A DNA stretch of 64,000 bases from JAPHSX01 sp041554195 (GTDB lineage: Bacteria > Pseudomonadota > Gammaproteobacteria > Thiohalomonadales > Thiohalomonadaceae): NCBI GenBank assembly GCA_041554195.1, contig JBFFMJ010000010.1:1-64000 (forward strand). The letters run 5' to 3'. Below the pieces are notes generated by a model. The model was not told the origin of the DNA, ran no database searches, and saw nothing but the letters and a program-made list of their open reading frames with translations. The position numbers and the translations under genes are program-made. This document shows positions 34,193 through 43,409 of this stretch, in pieces. Numbering within the stretch: position 1 is the stretch's first letter; each line of letters opens with the position of its first letter.

Positions 34193-34726
34193 TCATTGCC
34201 CACTGTATTTTGGTTCCTGCTTGAGACGCACCAGGATCTCCTTGACCACGCTACGGATCGAGCGATCGTCGGTATGCACCACCATATCGGCCACCTCATG
34301 GTAGAGCGGGTCACGCTCCTCCATCAGCTCCTGTAACTTCTGGCGCGGGTCATCCGTCTGTAACAGCGGGCGATTACGGTCACGCGAGGTACGCTCAAAC
34401 AGCTGATCCACCGAGGCATAGAGATAGATCACCACGCCTCGCTGCTTCAGGTTGTTACGATTCTCTTCCAGCAACACCGCACCACCACCGGTGGCCAGCA
34501 CAATGTCATCAAGCTGGGTCAGCTCATCGATCATCGCCGCCTCGCGCTTGCGAAATCCCTCCTCACCCTCAATCTCAAAGATTAGCGGAATGCTCGCACC
34601 GGTACGCGCCACGATCTCGTGATCGCTGTCCTTGAAATCTTTTTTTAGTGCGTTGGAGATCTGCCTGCCGATGGTGCTCTTGCCGGAACCCATAGGGCCG
34701 ACAAGAGCGATATTACTTGCTCCCAC
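34193..34726 (-). CDS. aroK: Shikimate kinase
   Basis: 177 residues. P-loop GPMGSGKSTIGRQI (about 10-23), DSDHEIVARTG (shikimate-binding Asp), FRKREA, ATGGGAV and SRDRNRPLL (lid Arg). Start is GTG and directly abuts the TAG stop of the Ig-repeat lipoprotein gene, with no visible Shine-Dalgarno sequence, so translation is probably coupled. The start is supported by alignment of the N-terminus with other AroK proteins. Confidence 0.95.
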   Translation of the reverse strand: MGASNIALVGPMGSGKSTIGRQISNALKKDFKDSDHEIVARTGASIPLIFEIEGEEGFRKREAAMIDELTQLDDIVLATGGGAVLLEENRNNLKQRGVVIYLYASVDQLFERTSRDRNRPLLQTDDPRQKLQELMEERDPLYHEVADMVVHTDDRSIRSVVKEILVRLKQEPKYSGQ

Positions 34727-37700
34727 CTATAATGCACTCATTGTCACGTATCGAGCTATCACGACACCAGTCGGTGTGGTGTACGTAAACTTAATGATAT
34801 CTTCACCGGGTACGTCACCCTTTACATAGGCGAAAGTCACTTGACCATCAGCTCCCGTAGCCAGCGTTGCTGGAGCTGCGTCAGGAACTCCTCCGATCGT
34901 CGGTAGTGTAGCCCCACCAGTTCCAGTTGAAAGGAAGGTCGCTGTAACATCAACTCCAACAATTCCAAGACCAGTTGAATCCGCCAGCGTTACCCATAAA
35001 TCTGTGCCTGGTGTTGTCACTGGCAAATCGTTCAACTCAGGTGTGACAGCCAATACTGGCCAGTGTGAATTTAGCGGCGACTCCCCTAAGAGGCATCCCG
35101 TAACATCACTCTTCAATGGATAAAGTTGGAAACGAAGAGTTGCCTGTGTTTCAGTACCAGACACTAACGCAGTGGCGGTGAGTGCATTATAGATAAATCC
35201 CGCATAATCTTTCAGGTAGATAAGATCGACTGTTGCTATCCCGCTGTCATCTGTCGAAACACTCGCTGGCAGTGAACCCGCAGCTGAGATTGGTGGAGTT
35301 AGTGTCCCATCCTCGCTACGATCCTCACCGGCATCAAGAACAAGGTTTTTATCGCTATCTTCATTCACGAGAATCGTGTCACTAACCAACGTCTCACAAT
35401 CCCAATAACCCAAGACATACTTTTCTGGCCACAGGCTGAGACTAATTGCCGTATTCGGCACTGGACTTCCACTGGAATCGGTAACCTGAAACGATATAGG
35501 CAACTTGTAGGCTGTATTACTGTTTATGCTGCTAATAGTAGTACTGGTACCGATTGCAATAGCACCAGCTGTACCACCTACTATGATATTCACAGAATCA
35601 CTCTGCAGTGCACCCGTCAGGGCTTGATCCAACTCTGCGGTAACAGTCAATCCGGCAACGTCACTGCTTTGGCTCCCTGAATAGAAGGCCGCACGCGCTA
35701 CTCCAAAGGAGTCAGTATAGGCAACTGGTGGGTCGATATATTCGCCACTACCCGGTGCATTACTGATACTAAAGGTCACGCGAGCCCCGGCAATAGGTGT
35801 GGAAGTAACACTGTTTAGAACAGTTGCTTCAAGGCTAGAACTATTTTGCGTAGTTCCAATGGTTTGCGCGACCGTGGTCGGTGTGGCCTGTAGTGATACC
35901 GTACTGTCCGCGTCAACTGTCCTATCCACTATAACAAGCTGGAGATTATCGGTAATCGCTGTGTTAAATGTGTCAGAAACATTCACAGTTGCGACACCTA
36001 TCATTGCCGCGGTCAAATCATCCGTAATCGTAACCGGTGCCGCCAAGCCAGACCATGTCGCTACATTTGTACCGCTGCTACTCCATAAACCCAGAGAGCT
36101 GACCAAGGTCACATCCGTAGTACCGGACGGCACATCTATACTGAATGTTGTTGCGGTATTGACGGCAGCCGTGTCACCACTCGCCGGTGAAGTGATAAGC
36201 AAACTACCTGACACATTCTCTACGGTAAAATCAAAGGTCGCCGATGTACCTAAGCCACTTGCAATAATACGTACCAGTCCAGTGCTAATACCTGTAATAC
36301 CCACACTTAGTTGGCCAAGCGTGTCTGTAGTGCCTGAGGTTGCTGCCAAATTTGCTGTTCCTGTGCTTGCACCATCAACGGAAAGTATTATTGTTTCACC
36401 GAATACGCCAAGCATCCCCGCATCCGCAGCCGTAATAGTTAGTGTTGCAGTATCTGTACCGCCAATAACCAGATTGCTACGTGTAGCTGACATTGAGAGT
36501 GTTGACCCAACCACCTCAACAGGCACGCTTACGCTGGTCACACCTACAGTTACTGCTGTGACATTAATCGTCTGATTAGTTGGATCCGTACCAGCACTCA
36601 ATGTTACCTGCGCAACACCGCTGGCATCTGTTACCACAGACCCCGCCGAAAGTACTCCGCCGTCGGCAGAAAAGCTCACTGTAACACCCGGTACCACGAC
36701 ATTAACACTATCAAGTACCGTTGCCGTTATAGTCGCAACAGTCGATCCATCTGAATTAATTGTGGTCGCATCGGTACCGATAGTGATCGAAGTTGGGACA
36801 GTCGCAGTACCTGAGACTACAGCAACGTCTAATGTGTCCGTCGGTGACGTTCCATTCGTTACTGCAACAGCTACTGTATCGGTGACAGCGGCAATGATTC
36901 CAGACGTATAAGTCATTGTCGCCTTACCAGCAGCGTCGGTCTGAGCGTTACCAGTCGGATTGGAGAGTGTTGAGCCACTATTATTCGCTGACACACTGAA
37001 CACAACCGGCTCATTGGGTGTCACATTACCCTGGGCATCATAGACTGTGGCTGTCAAAATCACATCAGCAACAACATCAGTCACCGATACATTGCTACTC
37101 AGTACCACTGAGTTTGGAACACCCGGAACGTATGTTACCAACAGACTACTGCTAAGACCTGCCGCGGTTGCACGTAGAGTAGCAGAACCGACACTAAGCG
37201 GAGCATTAATCAGAACGGATGCTACACCAGCCGCATCAGTACTTTGAGTCACCAATTTAACACCACTGAAGTCCCCATCTCCGAGAATCTCAAAGGCAAC
37301 TGGAACGCCAGCCACGGCCCCCCCCAGACTATCAAGTACCGTCGCAACAATAGAAACAGTATTATCCCCTACACTTATTGCTGTTGAGGGAATATCAAGT
37401 GCCAGATTTAAGTTAGATATTATAGTTGCTGCAGTACTGACCTGAATACTTGTTGATACAGGTACTGCAGTACCATTTGCTGCATCCGCTTGTATGGTAT
37501 CACTTACACCTACGGTTGTTCCTGAAGTGTATACCATGGTCGCAATACCGCTAGCATTAGTCTGCGCGTTACCAGTGGGATTACTTAATGCCCCGCCACT
37601 ATTGTTAGTTGTAATAGTGAAAGTTACGGGCTCATTTGGTGTGACATTTCCATATTGATCATATGCCGCAGCCGATAATGTACTTGCTGTAGAAACACCG

Positions 37701-39433
37701 ACAATCGCTGGTGTAGCACTTATTGTGACAAAAGCCGGCACATCAGGAATATAGTTTACATTTAGATTCGAACTCAGACCTGCTGTCGCAGCAGAAATTG
37801 TTGCAGCGCCAACGAGATCTGGTGCATTTAATGTCACCGATGCCACACCACCCAGCGTCACTGCTGTAGCCAATTTAGACCCAGAGAAATCACCGCCACC
37901 AACTATCTCGAATGCGACAACAACCCCATCAACAGGACCGCCAACTTGATCAGTTACTGTCGCATCAACAGTCACAATGTTAGTTCCAACAGTAATCGAA
38001 GTGGAGGGTGAGCTCAACGCGAGATCAAGTGAAGAAATTGAAGTTGCTGATGCACTAACGGCTATATTCGTAGTGGCATTTGGTTTTGGCACACTAGTGC
38101 CATTTACAGCTTCCGCTTTTACACTGTCAGTTCCCAACACTACGCCAGATGTATACGTCATTGTCGCAACACCATTTACATTGGTCTGAGCATTACCGGT
38201 TGGATTCGAGAGTACCGCACCACTTACGTTCGAAACAAAACTGAACGTTACGGGTTCGTTTGGTGTTACATTGCCGTACTGGTCAAAGAGGCTAGCCAGT
38301 AATGTACTATCTGTCGATACACCCACCGTAGCAGGTGTTGCACTGAGAGTCACTGCGGCTGGTACATCAGGGATATAGGTGACACTTACATTAGATGTAA
38401 GTCCTGCCGTTGCGGCTGTAATTGATGCCGAACCAACAAGAATCGGAGCACTCAATGTGGTTGAAGCAATACCGTTTGTATCGGTTGGCACAGTTATAGA
38501 CTTTACACCGCCAAAATCACCGGTACCGACAATCTGAAACGATACAAGAATACCAGCGATCCCCTGTCCATCGATATCCAATACCGTGGCATCCGCTGTC
38601 ACTGTAGAGTCACCGACTGTAATAGCTGTCGACGCAGAACTCAAACGCAATGTCAGGTTAGAAATAACTGTCGCCGACTGCAAAACGGTAATATCCTTCG
38701 AGCCCGAAACAGTGGGATTCAGGTATTGTGCAACAGTAACTGTGTCCAATGCTGGTGCTGTTGTCCCCGAAGTGTACGTAGCTGTCGCGATGCCACTACT
38801 ATTAGTTGTTGCAACACCACCCAATTCCATTGTTGGAGAGCCACTACCTGTTGCTGTTACCGTAAATTGCATCGGTTCATCTGGCAACGGGTTAAAATAC
38901 TGATCGACCACGAGAGCTGTTATCGTGCTCTGACTGCTAATACCGACAGAACTTGGAGCAGCGTCTACAATTATATTTGCTGCGGGACCCACAAGATAAG
39001 TTGTACTTATCGTCGCTGATTGATCACTATACTGAGCACTTACAGTCCCACTTCCCACTTTGATTGGTGCGGTCAACGTGACTATTGCTCTACCACTCGC
39101 ATCAGTAGTCGCTGTAGTGCTCTTCAGATTACCAGTAAACGCACCATTATCGACAACGAAAGTCACAACTGCACCGGAAACCTCAATCTGGTTTTCGTCA
39201 ACCAGTTGCGCAACAATTTGCGTAGTACTCCCTACAATGATACTCGGTGTTTGTGCCGAAACAGCAATTGTATAGTTACCAGTAGGATCGACCACCGCTC
39301 CCGCTGTATCACCATAAAATTTATCGCCATCTCCACAACCTGCAAGGCCCAAAGTTACTAGCGAGAGGATTAGCGTCATCCATTTTCTAAACACGTTCAC
39401 TTTACTCATTCCTCTTGAAATAGTTTTCATCAT
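34727..39433 (-). CDS. Very large Ig-like (Big_1) repeat lipoprotein in the pilus operon
   Basis: About 1568 residues from the ATG at 39433 (AGGTGAAG just upstream); a GTG at 39439 or the ATG at 39409 are alternatives. The signal ends in LAGC, so it is a lipoprotein. Numbered from the GTG, residues 45-258 are a first, divergent pair of bacterial Ig-like group-1 domains. Residues 259-467, 468-673 and 674-878 are three closely similar two-domain units sharing NVTPNEPV and NPTGNAQT. Further diverged Ig domains run to about 1290. A Ca-binding-like Asp-rich loop (DSDKNLVLDAGEDRSEDG, about 1362-1379) and a final domain ending at 1570 follow. Big_1 domains build stiff rods in invasin/intimin-type adhesins, but no beta-barrel is seen here. 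It sits between pilQ (7-base gap or less) and aroK (no gap). A role in adhesion or pilus-secretin interaction is inference. Codon use is AT-richer than in aroB or gltB. Confidence 0.88.
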   Translation of the reverse strand: MMKTISRGMSKVNVFRKWMTLILSLVTLGLAGCGDGDKFYGDTAGAVVDPTGNYTIAVSAQTPSIIVGSTTQIVAQLVDENQIEVSGAVVTFVVDNGAFTGNLKSTTATTDASGRAIVTLTAPIKVGSGTVSAQYSDQSATISTTYLVGPAANIIVDAAPSSVGISSQSTITALVVDQYFNPLPDEPMQFTVTATGSGSPTMELGGVATTNSSGIATATYTSGTTAPALDTVTVAQYLNPTVSGSKDITVLQSATVISNLTLRLSSASTAITVGDSTVTADATVLDIDGQGIAGILVSFQIVGTGDFGGVKSITVPTDTNGIASTTLSAPILVGSASITAATAGLTSNVSVTYIPDVPAAVTLSATPATVGVSTDSTLLASLFDQYGNVTPNEPVTFSFVSNVSGAVLSNPTGNAQTNVNGVATMTYTSGVVLGTDSVKAEAVNGTSVPKPNATTNIAVSASATSISSLDLALSSPSTSITVGTNIVTVDATVTDQVGGPVDGVVVAFEIVGGGDFSGSKLATAVTLGGVASVTLNAPDLVGAATISAATAGLSSNLNVNYIPDVPAFVTISATPAIVGVSTASTLSAAAYDQYGNVTPNEPVTFTITTNNSGGALSNPTGNAQTNASGIATMVYTSGTTVGVSDTIQADAANGTAVPVSTSIQVSTAATIISNLNLALDIPSTAISVGDNTVSIVATVLDSLGGAVAGVPVAFEILGDGDFSGVKLVTQSTDAAGVASVLINAPLSVGSATLRATAAGLSSSLLVTYVPGVPNSVVLSSNVSVTDVVADVILTATVYDAQGNVTPNEPVVFSVSANNSGSTLSNPTGNAQTDAAGKATMTYTSGIIAAVTDTVAVAVTNGTSPTDTLDVAVVSGTATVPTSITIGTDATTINSDGSTVATITATVLDSVNVVVPGVTVSFSADGGVLSAGSVVTDASGVAQVTLSAGTDPTNQTINVTAVTVGVTSVSVPVEVVGSTLSMSATRSNLVIGGTDTATLTITAADAGMLGVFGETIILSVDGASTGTANLAATSGTTDTLGQLSVGITGISTGLVRIIASGLGTSATFDFTVENVSGSLLITSPASGDTAAVNTATTFSIDVPSGTTDVTLVSSLGLWSSSGTNVATWSGLAAPVTITDDLTAAMIGVATVNVSDTFNTAITDNLQLVIVDRTVDADSTVSLQATPTTVAQTIGTTQNSSSLEATVLNSVTSTPIAGARVTFSISNAPGSGEYIDPPVAYTDSFGVARAAFYSGSQSSDVAGLTVTAELDQALTGALQSDSVNIIVGGTAGAIAIGTSTTISSINSNTAYKLPISFQVTDSSGSPVPNTAISLSLWPEKYVLGYWDCETLVSDTILVNEDSDKNLVLDAGEDRSEDGTLTPPISAAGSLPASVSTDDSGIATVDLIYLKDYAGFIYNALTATALVSGTETQATLRFQLYPLKSDVTGCLLGESPLNSHWPVLAVTPELNDLPVTTPGTDLWVTLADSTGLGIVGVDVTATFLSTGTGGATLPTIGGVPDAAPATLATGADGQVTFAYVKGDVPGEDIIKFTYTTPTGVVIARYVTMSAL
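36806..38665 (-). repeat. Three tandem ~615-base coding repeats in the Ig lipoprotein gene
   Basis: Units at 38039-38665, 37421-38038 and 36806-37420 encode 209, 206 and 205 residues, each containing two Ig-like domains. Each starts with an IS(N/S)L(T/D/N)L motif. Each carries a GDFSG/GDFGG-type turn near 50, NVTPNEPV near 130 and NPTGNAQT near 153. A fourth, weaker copy precedes them (about 38666-39310). They suggest growth of the gene by internal duplication. Confidence 0.85.
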
Positions 39434-39446
39434 CTTCACCTATTCC

Positions 39447-41576
39447 TTACAGGCCAGTATCAATCTTATCGGACAGGATCTTCGGTGTAACAAATATCAG
39501 CAGCTCTTGCTTGCTCTCTTTCCTTGATTTTGTTCTAAATAATGCTCCCAAGATAGGAATATCTCCAAGAAATGGGACTTTTGTCTCACCTTCTGAGGCG
39601 CTTTGCTCGTATACGCCACCCAAAACAACCGTATCACCGTTATTGACCAGGACTTGCGTGGTTATAGACCGTGTATTAATTGACGGGACGCCTGCATAAA
39701 TACCACCCACGCTATCCTTATTTACAGTAAGGTCCATGACCACTCGGTCATCAGGAGTAATTTGCGGTGTTACCTCTAGACTAAGTACTGCTTTCTTGAA
39801 TGAGGTGCTAGTGGCACCACTTGAGGATGCCTCCTGGTAGGGGATCTCAACACCTTGCTCTATTCTTGCCGCTTTCTGGTTGGATGTAATTACCCTTGGA
39901 TTAGACAGCACTTCACCACGGCCTTCTGTTTGGAGTGCCGACAGCTCAAGATCAACAAGATAATCACTACCAAGAATTGCCAGTGCTAGTGATGCCCCTC
40001 CAGAAGGCAGATTAACATTGTACCTGTCAGTTTGAGATGGAACGGCAATTGGATATGGCCCTGTTCCAGCAAGGTTATTGTTTATAGCACTGTTGACCAT
40101 CGTATCAGCGCCGGCCGCAGTGCCTGTTGCTGCAATTATTCCATTTGCGCCATTATTACGTGCTCCGGTGACACCTGAGCGTATCCCAATATCACGACCA
40201 AAATCATCACTTGCAACAACAATACGTGACTCAATCATTACCTGTTTTATCGGGACATCCAGCTTCTCAATTAGTGATGCGACTTCTTCATGCTTTTCAC
40301 TGGTTTCTAACACCATTAAAGTATTGGTTCTTTCATCAATAGTTACACTACCTCGCTCAGTAAGTATGCTACCTTTTTCAGCTTTCAGCATTACTGCTAT
40401 ATCTTTTGCCTTCGCATAATTAATCTGAAAATAACTGGTTCTCAGCGGAGCCAAGTCTAACTTTTGCTTTTCAGCTTCCAGCTCCTTCTTTTCTCTATCA
40501 GTCAATTCAGCATTAGGGGCAATTAATACAACATTACCCGTTTGGCGCATGCCCAAACCACGAGTTTTCAAAATAATATCAAGCGCCTGATCCCACGGCA
40601 CATTCTTTAGTCGCAATGTAATATTGCCTTGAACAGAATCACTAGCAACAACATTTAAACCTGTAAAATCGGCCATCAACTGCAAGACGGCCCTAACCTC
40701 AATATTTTGGAAATTTAATGATAATGGCTCGCCAGAATATCCATACTTATCTTTCTTTCGCTCAGCCAAATCTTCACTACTGATTGGTTTTACATCAATT
40801 ACAAATTCATTTCCCGCCTGATAGGCCATGTGCTCAAAATCGCCATATGTATCAATAACGATTTTTGATCCAACACCTGTATTATATGCATCGATAGTAC
40901 TAATAGGTGTCGCAAAGTCTGTCACATCTAAGCGCCTAACCAACTTCTCGGGTAAAACGGCATTAACGATATCGAGTACTAGCTTCGTTCCTTTCTCTTC
41001 CATATTAACAATCGTCGAGGCGCTAGACAGATGCAGTTTAATTTTTCCCTCACCAGTTTTTCCACGGCGAAAATCTAGTTCACTAATTTGCTTATCAGCC
41101 TCAGGTTTCAGCTGCACTTTTTGCACTTCACTAACAACTGATAATTGCTTACTAAAATTAATATATACCGTGTTAGATTCGGTTCTTATTTCATATGGCA
41201 CTATTGCCCGAAGCCCAACAACAAGTCTCGCCCTATCCTTTGCCTGCACTGCACGTATTGTACTAACGATACCCGCATCAAGTTGCGTCGACTTCTTACT
41301 GTGCTTAATTACAGTATCTGGAAAATCAATTGATACCCTGGCCGGTTTTGTTATTGAAAAACCTTTTGGCTCGAATTCAACCGGCCTATCAAATGTTAGC
41401 TGAATTTGTGTTGAACCACCTGGCAATACGACTTGATCAATCCCTTCCATCACGTACGAATCGCTGGCACGCGCTGTTGTGGCTGCAATCAACATGCAGA
41501 GTGATGCAAATACAACTCTTGAAATATTACGTGTTTCCATTTTTTCGGCACCAGGGTTTCCAGTAAATTCGTTCAT
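39447..41576 (-). CDS. pilQ: Type IV pilus secretin PilQ
   Basis: 709 residues from the ATG at 41576, chosen because GGAG lies 8 bases upstream and a Sec signal follows (VVFASLCMLIAATTARA); an earlier in-frame start overlaps pilP. Two AMIN domains in the N-terminal third (IQLTFDRPVEFEPKGFSI, KIKLHLSSASTIV) bind peptidoglycan. An STN-like segment (LSLNFQNIEVRAVLQLMADFTGLN) and a secretin_N region follow. The secretin core ends with VLSLEVTPQITPDDRVVMDLTV and VPFLGDIPILGALFR. It forms the outer-membrane channel for the pilus. It is the last pil gene of the pilMNOPQ run. Confidence 0.96.
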   Translation of the reverse strand: MNEFTGNPGAEKMETRNISRVVFASLCMLIAATTARASDSYVMEGIDQVVLPGGSTQIQLTFDRPVEFEPKGFSITKPARVSIDFPDTVIKHSKKSTQLDAGIVSTIRAVQAKDRARLVVGLRAIVPYEIRTESNTVYINFSKQLSVVSEVQKVQLKPEADKQISELDFRRGKTGEGKIKLHLSSASTIVNMEEKGTKLVLDIVNAVLPEKLVRRLDVTDFATPISTIDAYNTGVGSKIVIDTYGDFEHMAYQAGNEFVIDVKPISSEDLAERKKDKYGYSGEPLSLNFQNIEVRAVLQLMADFTGLNVVASDSVQGNITLRLKNVPWDQALDIILKTRGLGMRQTGNVVLIAPNAELTDREKKELEAEKQKLDLAPLRTSYFQINYAKAKDIAVMLKAEKGSILTERGSVTIDERTNTLMVLETSEKHEEVASLIEKLDVPIKQVMIESRIVVASDDFGRDIGIRSGVTGARNNGANGIIAATGTAAGADTMVNSAINNNLAGTGPYPIAVPSQTDRYNVNLPSGGASLALAILGSDYLVDLELSALQTEGRGEVLSNPRVITSNQKAARIEQGVEIPYQEASSSGATSTSFKKAVLSLEVTPQITPDDRVVMDLTVNKDSVGGIYAGVPSINTRSITTQVLVNNGDTVVLGGVYEQSASEGETKVPFLGDIPILGALFRTKSRKESKQELLIFVTPKILSDKIDTGL

Positions 41577-41596
41577 ATTAATATCTCCATGGAGCT

Positions 41597-42118
41597 TTAC
41601 TCCATAAGGCTCAAAGCGGCCTCTCTCTTTATCCAACCACCTATTTCATCTGGTATGATTTCTTCTATCAAAATCTTATTTTCTAATATTTGTACGATCT
41701 CACCATAATTTGTTCCTAAGTGATTACCTACTTTCACTCGGTGAACGATCATGTCGGGAGAGGTTATTATTGCCCACTCGCTCCCATCTTTTATTAGCTG
41801 CCCCACGTATCTAAGTGTATCAAGCGGATACTGCTCTAATGTCTCTAGATTCCTGCCCGCCAACGGAGTGTCCGCAACAACATCTTGGATGGTGCCTTCT
41901 TCCATCTCTGCTCCAAAACCTTTAAACGGATCCTGTTTGGTTTGTGCTGCGTACATGAATGTTTGGTATGGCACAAAAACGGGTAATGGTGGTATTTTAC
42001 CCGCTGGCCTTGCCTTTATAGAAGCCAGTCTCTCGTGTAGATCTGAATTATCACTTGTACTGCAAGCGGTCAATAGTGCTAACATCATCACTATAATAGC
42101 GTTACGCCATAGCCTCAT
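41597..42118 (-). CDS. pilP: Type IV pilus assembly lipoprotein PilP
   Basis: 173 residues from the ATG at 42118, preferred because GGA lies six bases upstream and a compact lipoprotein signal follows (MMLALLTAC). An in-frame ATG at 42163 with AAGG upstream would give a longer leader. The periplasmic part has the family pattern: DPF at about 65, LETLEQYPLDTLRYVGQL, WAIITSPDMIVHRVKVGNHLGTNYGEIVQI and a final WIKREAALSL. It links the PilN/PilO inner-membrane complex to the PilQ secretin. Confidence 0.93.
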   Translation of the reverse strand: MRLWRNAIIVMMLALLTACSTSDNSDLHERLASIKARPAGKIPPLPVFVPYQTFMYAAQTKQDPFKGFGAEMEEGTIQDVVADTPLAGRNLETLEQYPLDTLRYVGQLIKDGSEWAIITSPDMIVHRVKVGNHLGTNYGEIVQILENKILIEEIIPDEIGGWIKREAALSLME

Positions 42119-42204
42119 TATACTTCCATAATTTTTCGTATTTATTGCTGTACCTGTCATCATGTACACCTTATCTCTTCGTAATCTTACTGCCTTCCTA
42201 TGAG

Positions 42205-42855
42205 CTATCTTCTTTTCCTTTTTTTCTTCTTATTTGCAGCAGCTGACGCTATTTCTTCGTCATCTAAATAGCGATATGTTTTTGCAATCGCGTCCATCTT
42301 CAATCTTCGTGTTTTCTTATCTGCTACTTTTATCTTGATATCATGTATAGTCACGATTCTAGGTAAAGCAGCAACTCCACCAGCAAATTCACCCAAATTA
42401 TGAAATCCACCATCCACACTCACGTTAATGGGTAACTCAGCATAAAAGTCTTTAGGTTTTTCACTTTCAGGTTTAAAAAGCTCAAAACCCAGACCACTCG
42501 CCAAACCTGTTTGTGTAATATCAACAAGCAAATCTGCCACTTCATTTTTACTGGGAAGTTGCCTTAGCATCGTCCCAAATGACTCTTCCATCTCTTTCAT
42601 CTGTTTTTTGTATGCATCTAAATTAACCGCTTTTTTTTGCTTTATTTCAAATGTGCTCCAAAGCCCACTTTCTTCGGCAGAAACTTGAGTCAACTCTTGT
42701 TGCTGATCCTGAGTATCGAAGTAGTATCCCGCACCCAATACTACACCACATACGGTCAATATAATTAATGTCCTGACTAATACTGGCCAGTTACCTATAT
42801 TTTCAGGGTCTAAATTTGAAAACTGTTCCCCGATTTTATCAAACTCTATATTCAC
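42205..42855 (-). CDS. pilO: Type IV pilus inner-membrane protein PilO
   Basis: 216 residues. It has an N-terminal cytoplasmic segment, one TM helix (about 26-45), a coiled-coil region (about 55-100, LDAYKKQMKEMEESFGTMLRQLPSKNEV) and a ferredoxin-like periplasmic domain (about 105-190). It ends in a very basic tail (KKKKRKRR). It pairs with PilN to form the alignment complex. It overlaps pilN by 4 bases. Confidence 0.94.
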   Translation of the reverse strand: MNIEFDKIGEQFSNLDPENIGNWPVLVRTLIILTVCGVVLGAGYYFDTQDQQQELTQVSAEESGLWSTFEIKQKKAVNLDAYKKQMKEMEESFGTMLRQLPSKNEVADLLVDITQTGLASGLGFELFKPESEKPKDFYAELPINVSVDGGFHNLGEFAGGVAALPRIVTIHDIKIKVADKKTRRLKMDAIAKTYRYLDDEEIASAAANKKKKRKRR

Positions 42856-43409
42856 TCACTCTCTCCTTTTGGGGCATCTTGCTGCACAAGAAGAGTAAAT
42901 GTCCGCTCCTTTCTTACCCCAGAAGACTTTGTGTTAATCACATCAAGTGAAGGATTTTTAAACCAATCCGACTCTTCTAATGCACGCATAAAAGCTGATA
43001 CCCGTGCATTAGACTGTGCATTACCCTTAAGTGTTATCTTGCTTCCCTTTTGCTCCAGTGATTCTATATACAAACCTTCAGGCACTATCCTCGCAAGCTC
43101 ATCAAACAAGTGAACAACAGCTGGCCGATTACTTTGTAACTCCTCGATCACTCGCATTCGAGCAATTAATTGCTCCTTCTGCTTTTCAAGAGCCTTTATC
43201 TCTTCTATTTTCTTTTCAACTAGCTTGATCTCTTGCTTTAGAATGCCATTCCTTGCTGTCTGATTATCAATCAAACTAGCCATATACACATGCACGCCAC
43301 CAACAACCGCCAACATAAATATGGCCGCCATACCAAGGAGGGTAAAAAACTCCTGTTTCTTTTGTTTTCTTTGCGCCTCGCGCCAAGGAAGTAAATTAAT
43401 GCGTGCCAT
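42852..43409 (-). CDS. pilN: Type IV pilus inner-membrane protein PilN
   Basis: 185 residues, starting with the conserved MARINLLPWREAQRKQKKQEF that binds the PilM groove. A TM helix (about 24-46), a coiled coil (about 55-95) and a periplasmic domain with GLYIESLEQKGSKITLKGNAQSN follow. It overlaps pilM by 1 base and pilO by 4. From here to the Ig gene the sequence is markedly AT-richer than pilM or aroB. Confidence 0.95.
   Translation of the reverse strand: MARINLLPWREAQRKQKKQEFFTLLGMAAIFMLAVVGGVHVYMASLIDNQTARNGILKQEIKLVEKKIEEIKALEKQKEQLIARMRVIEELQSNRPAVVHLFDELARIVPEGLYIESLEQKGSKITLKGNAQSNARVSAFMRALEESDWFKNPSLDVINTKSSGVRKERTFTLLVQQDAPKGESE

Noticed and set aside
35799..36575. 258-codon plus-strand frame opposite the Ig lipoprotein gene
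   Set aside because: Antisense to a repeat-rich Thr/Val/Ser protein; the shadow is also Val/Thr/Ser-rich and lacks a signal or start context.
36806..38665. Regularly spaced repeats as a possible CRISPR array
   Set aside because: Repeats are about 615 bases, imperfect and in frame, and encode Ig-like domains. No short identical repeats with unique spacers occur in the window.
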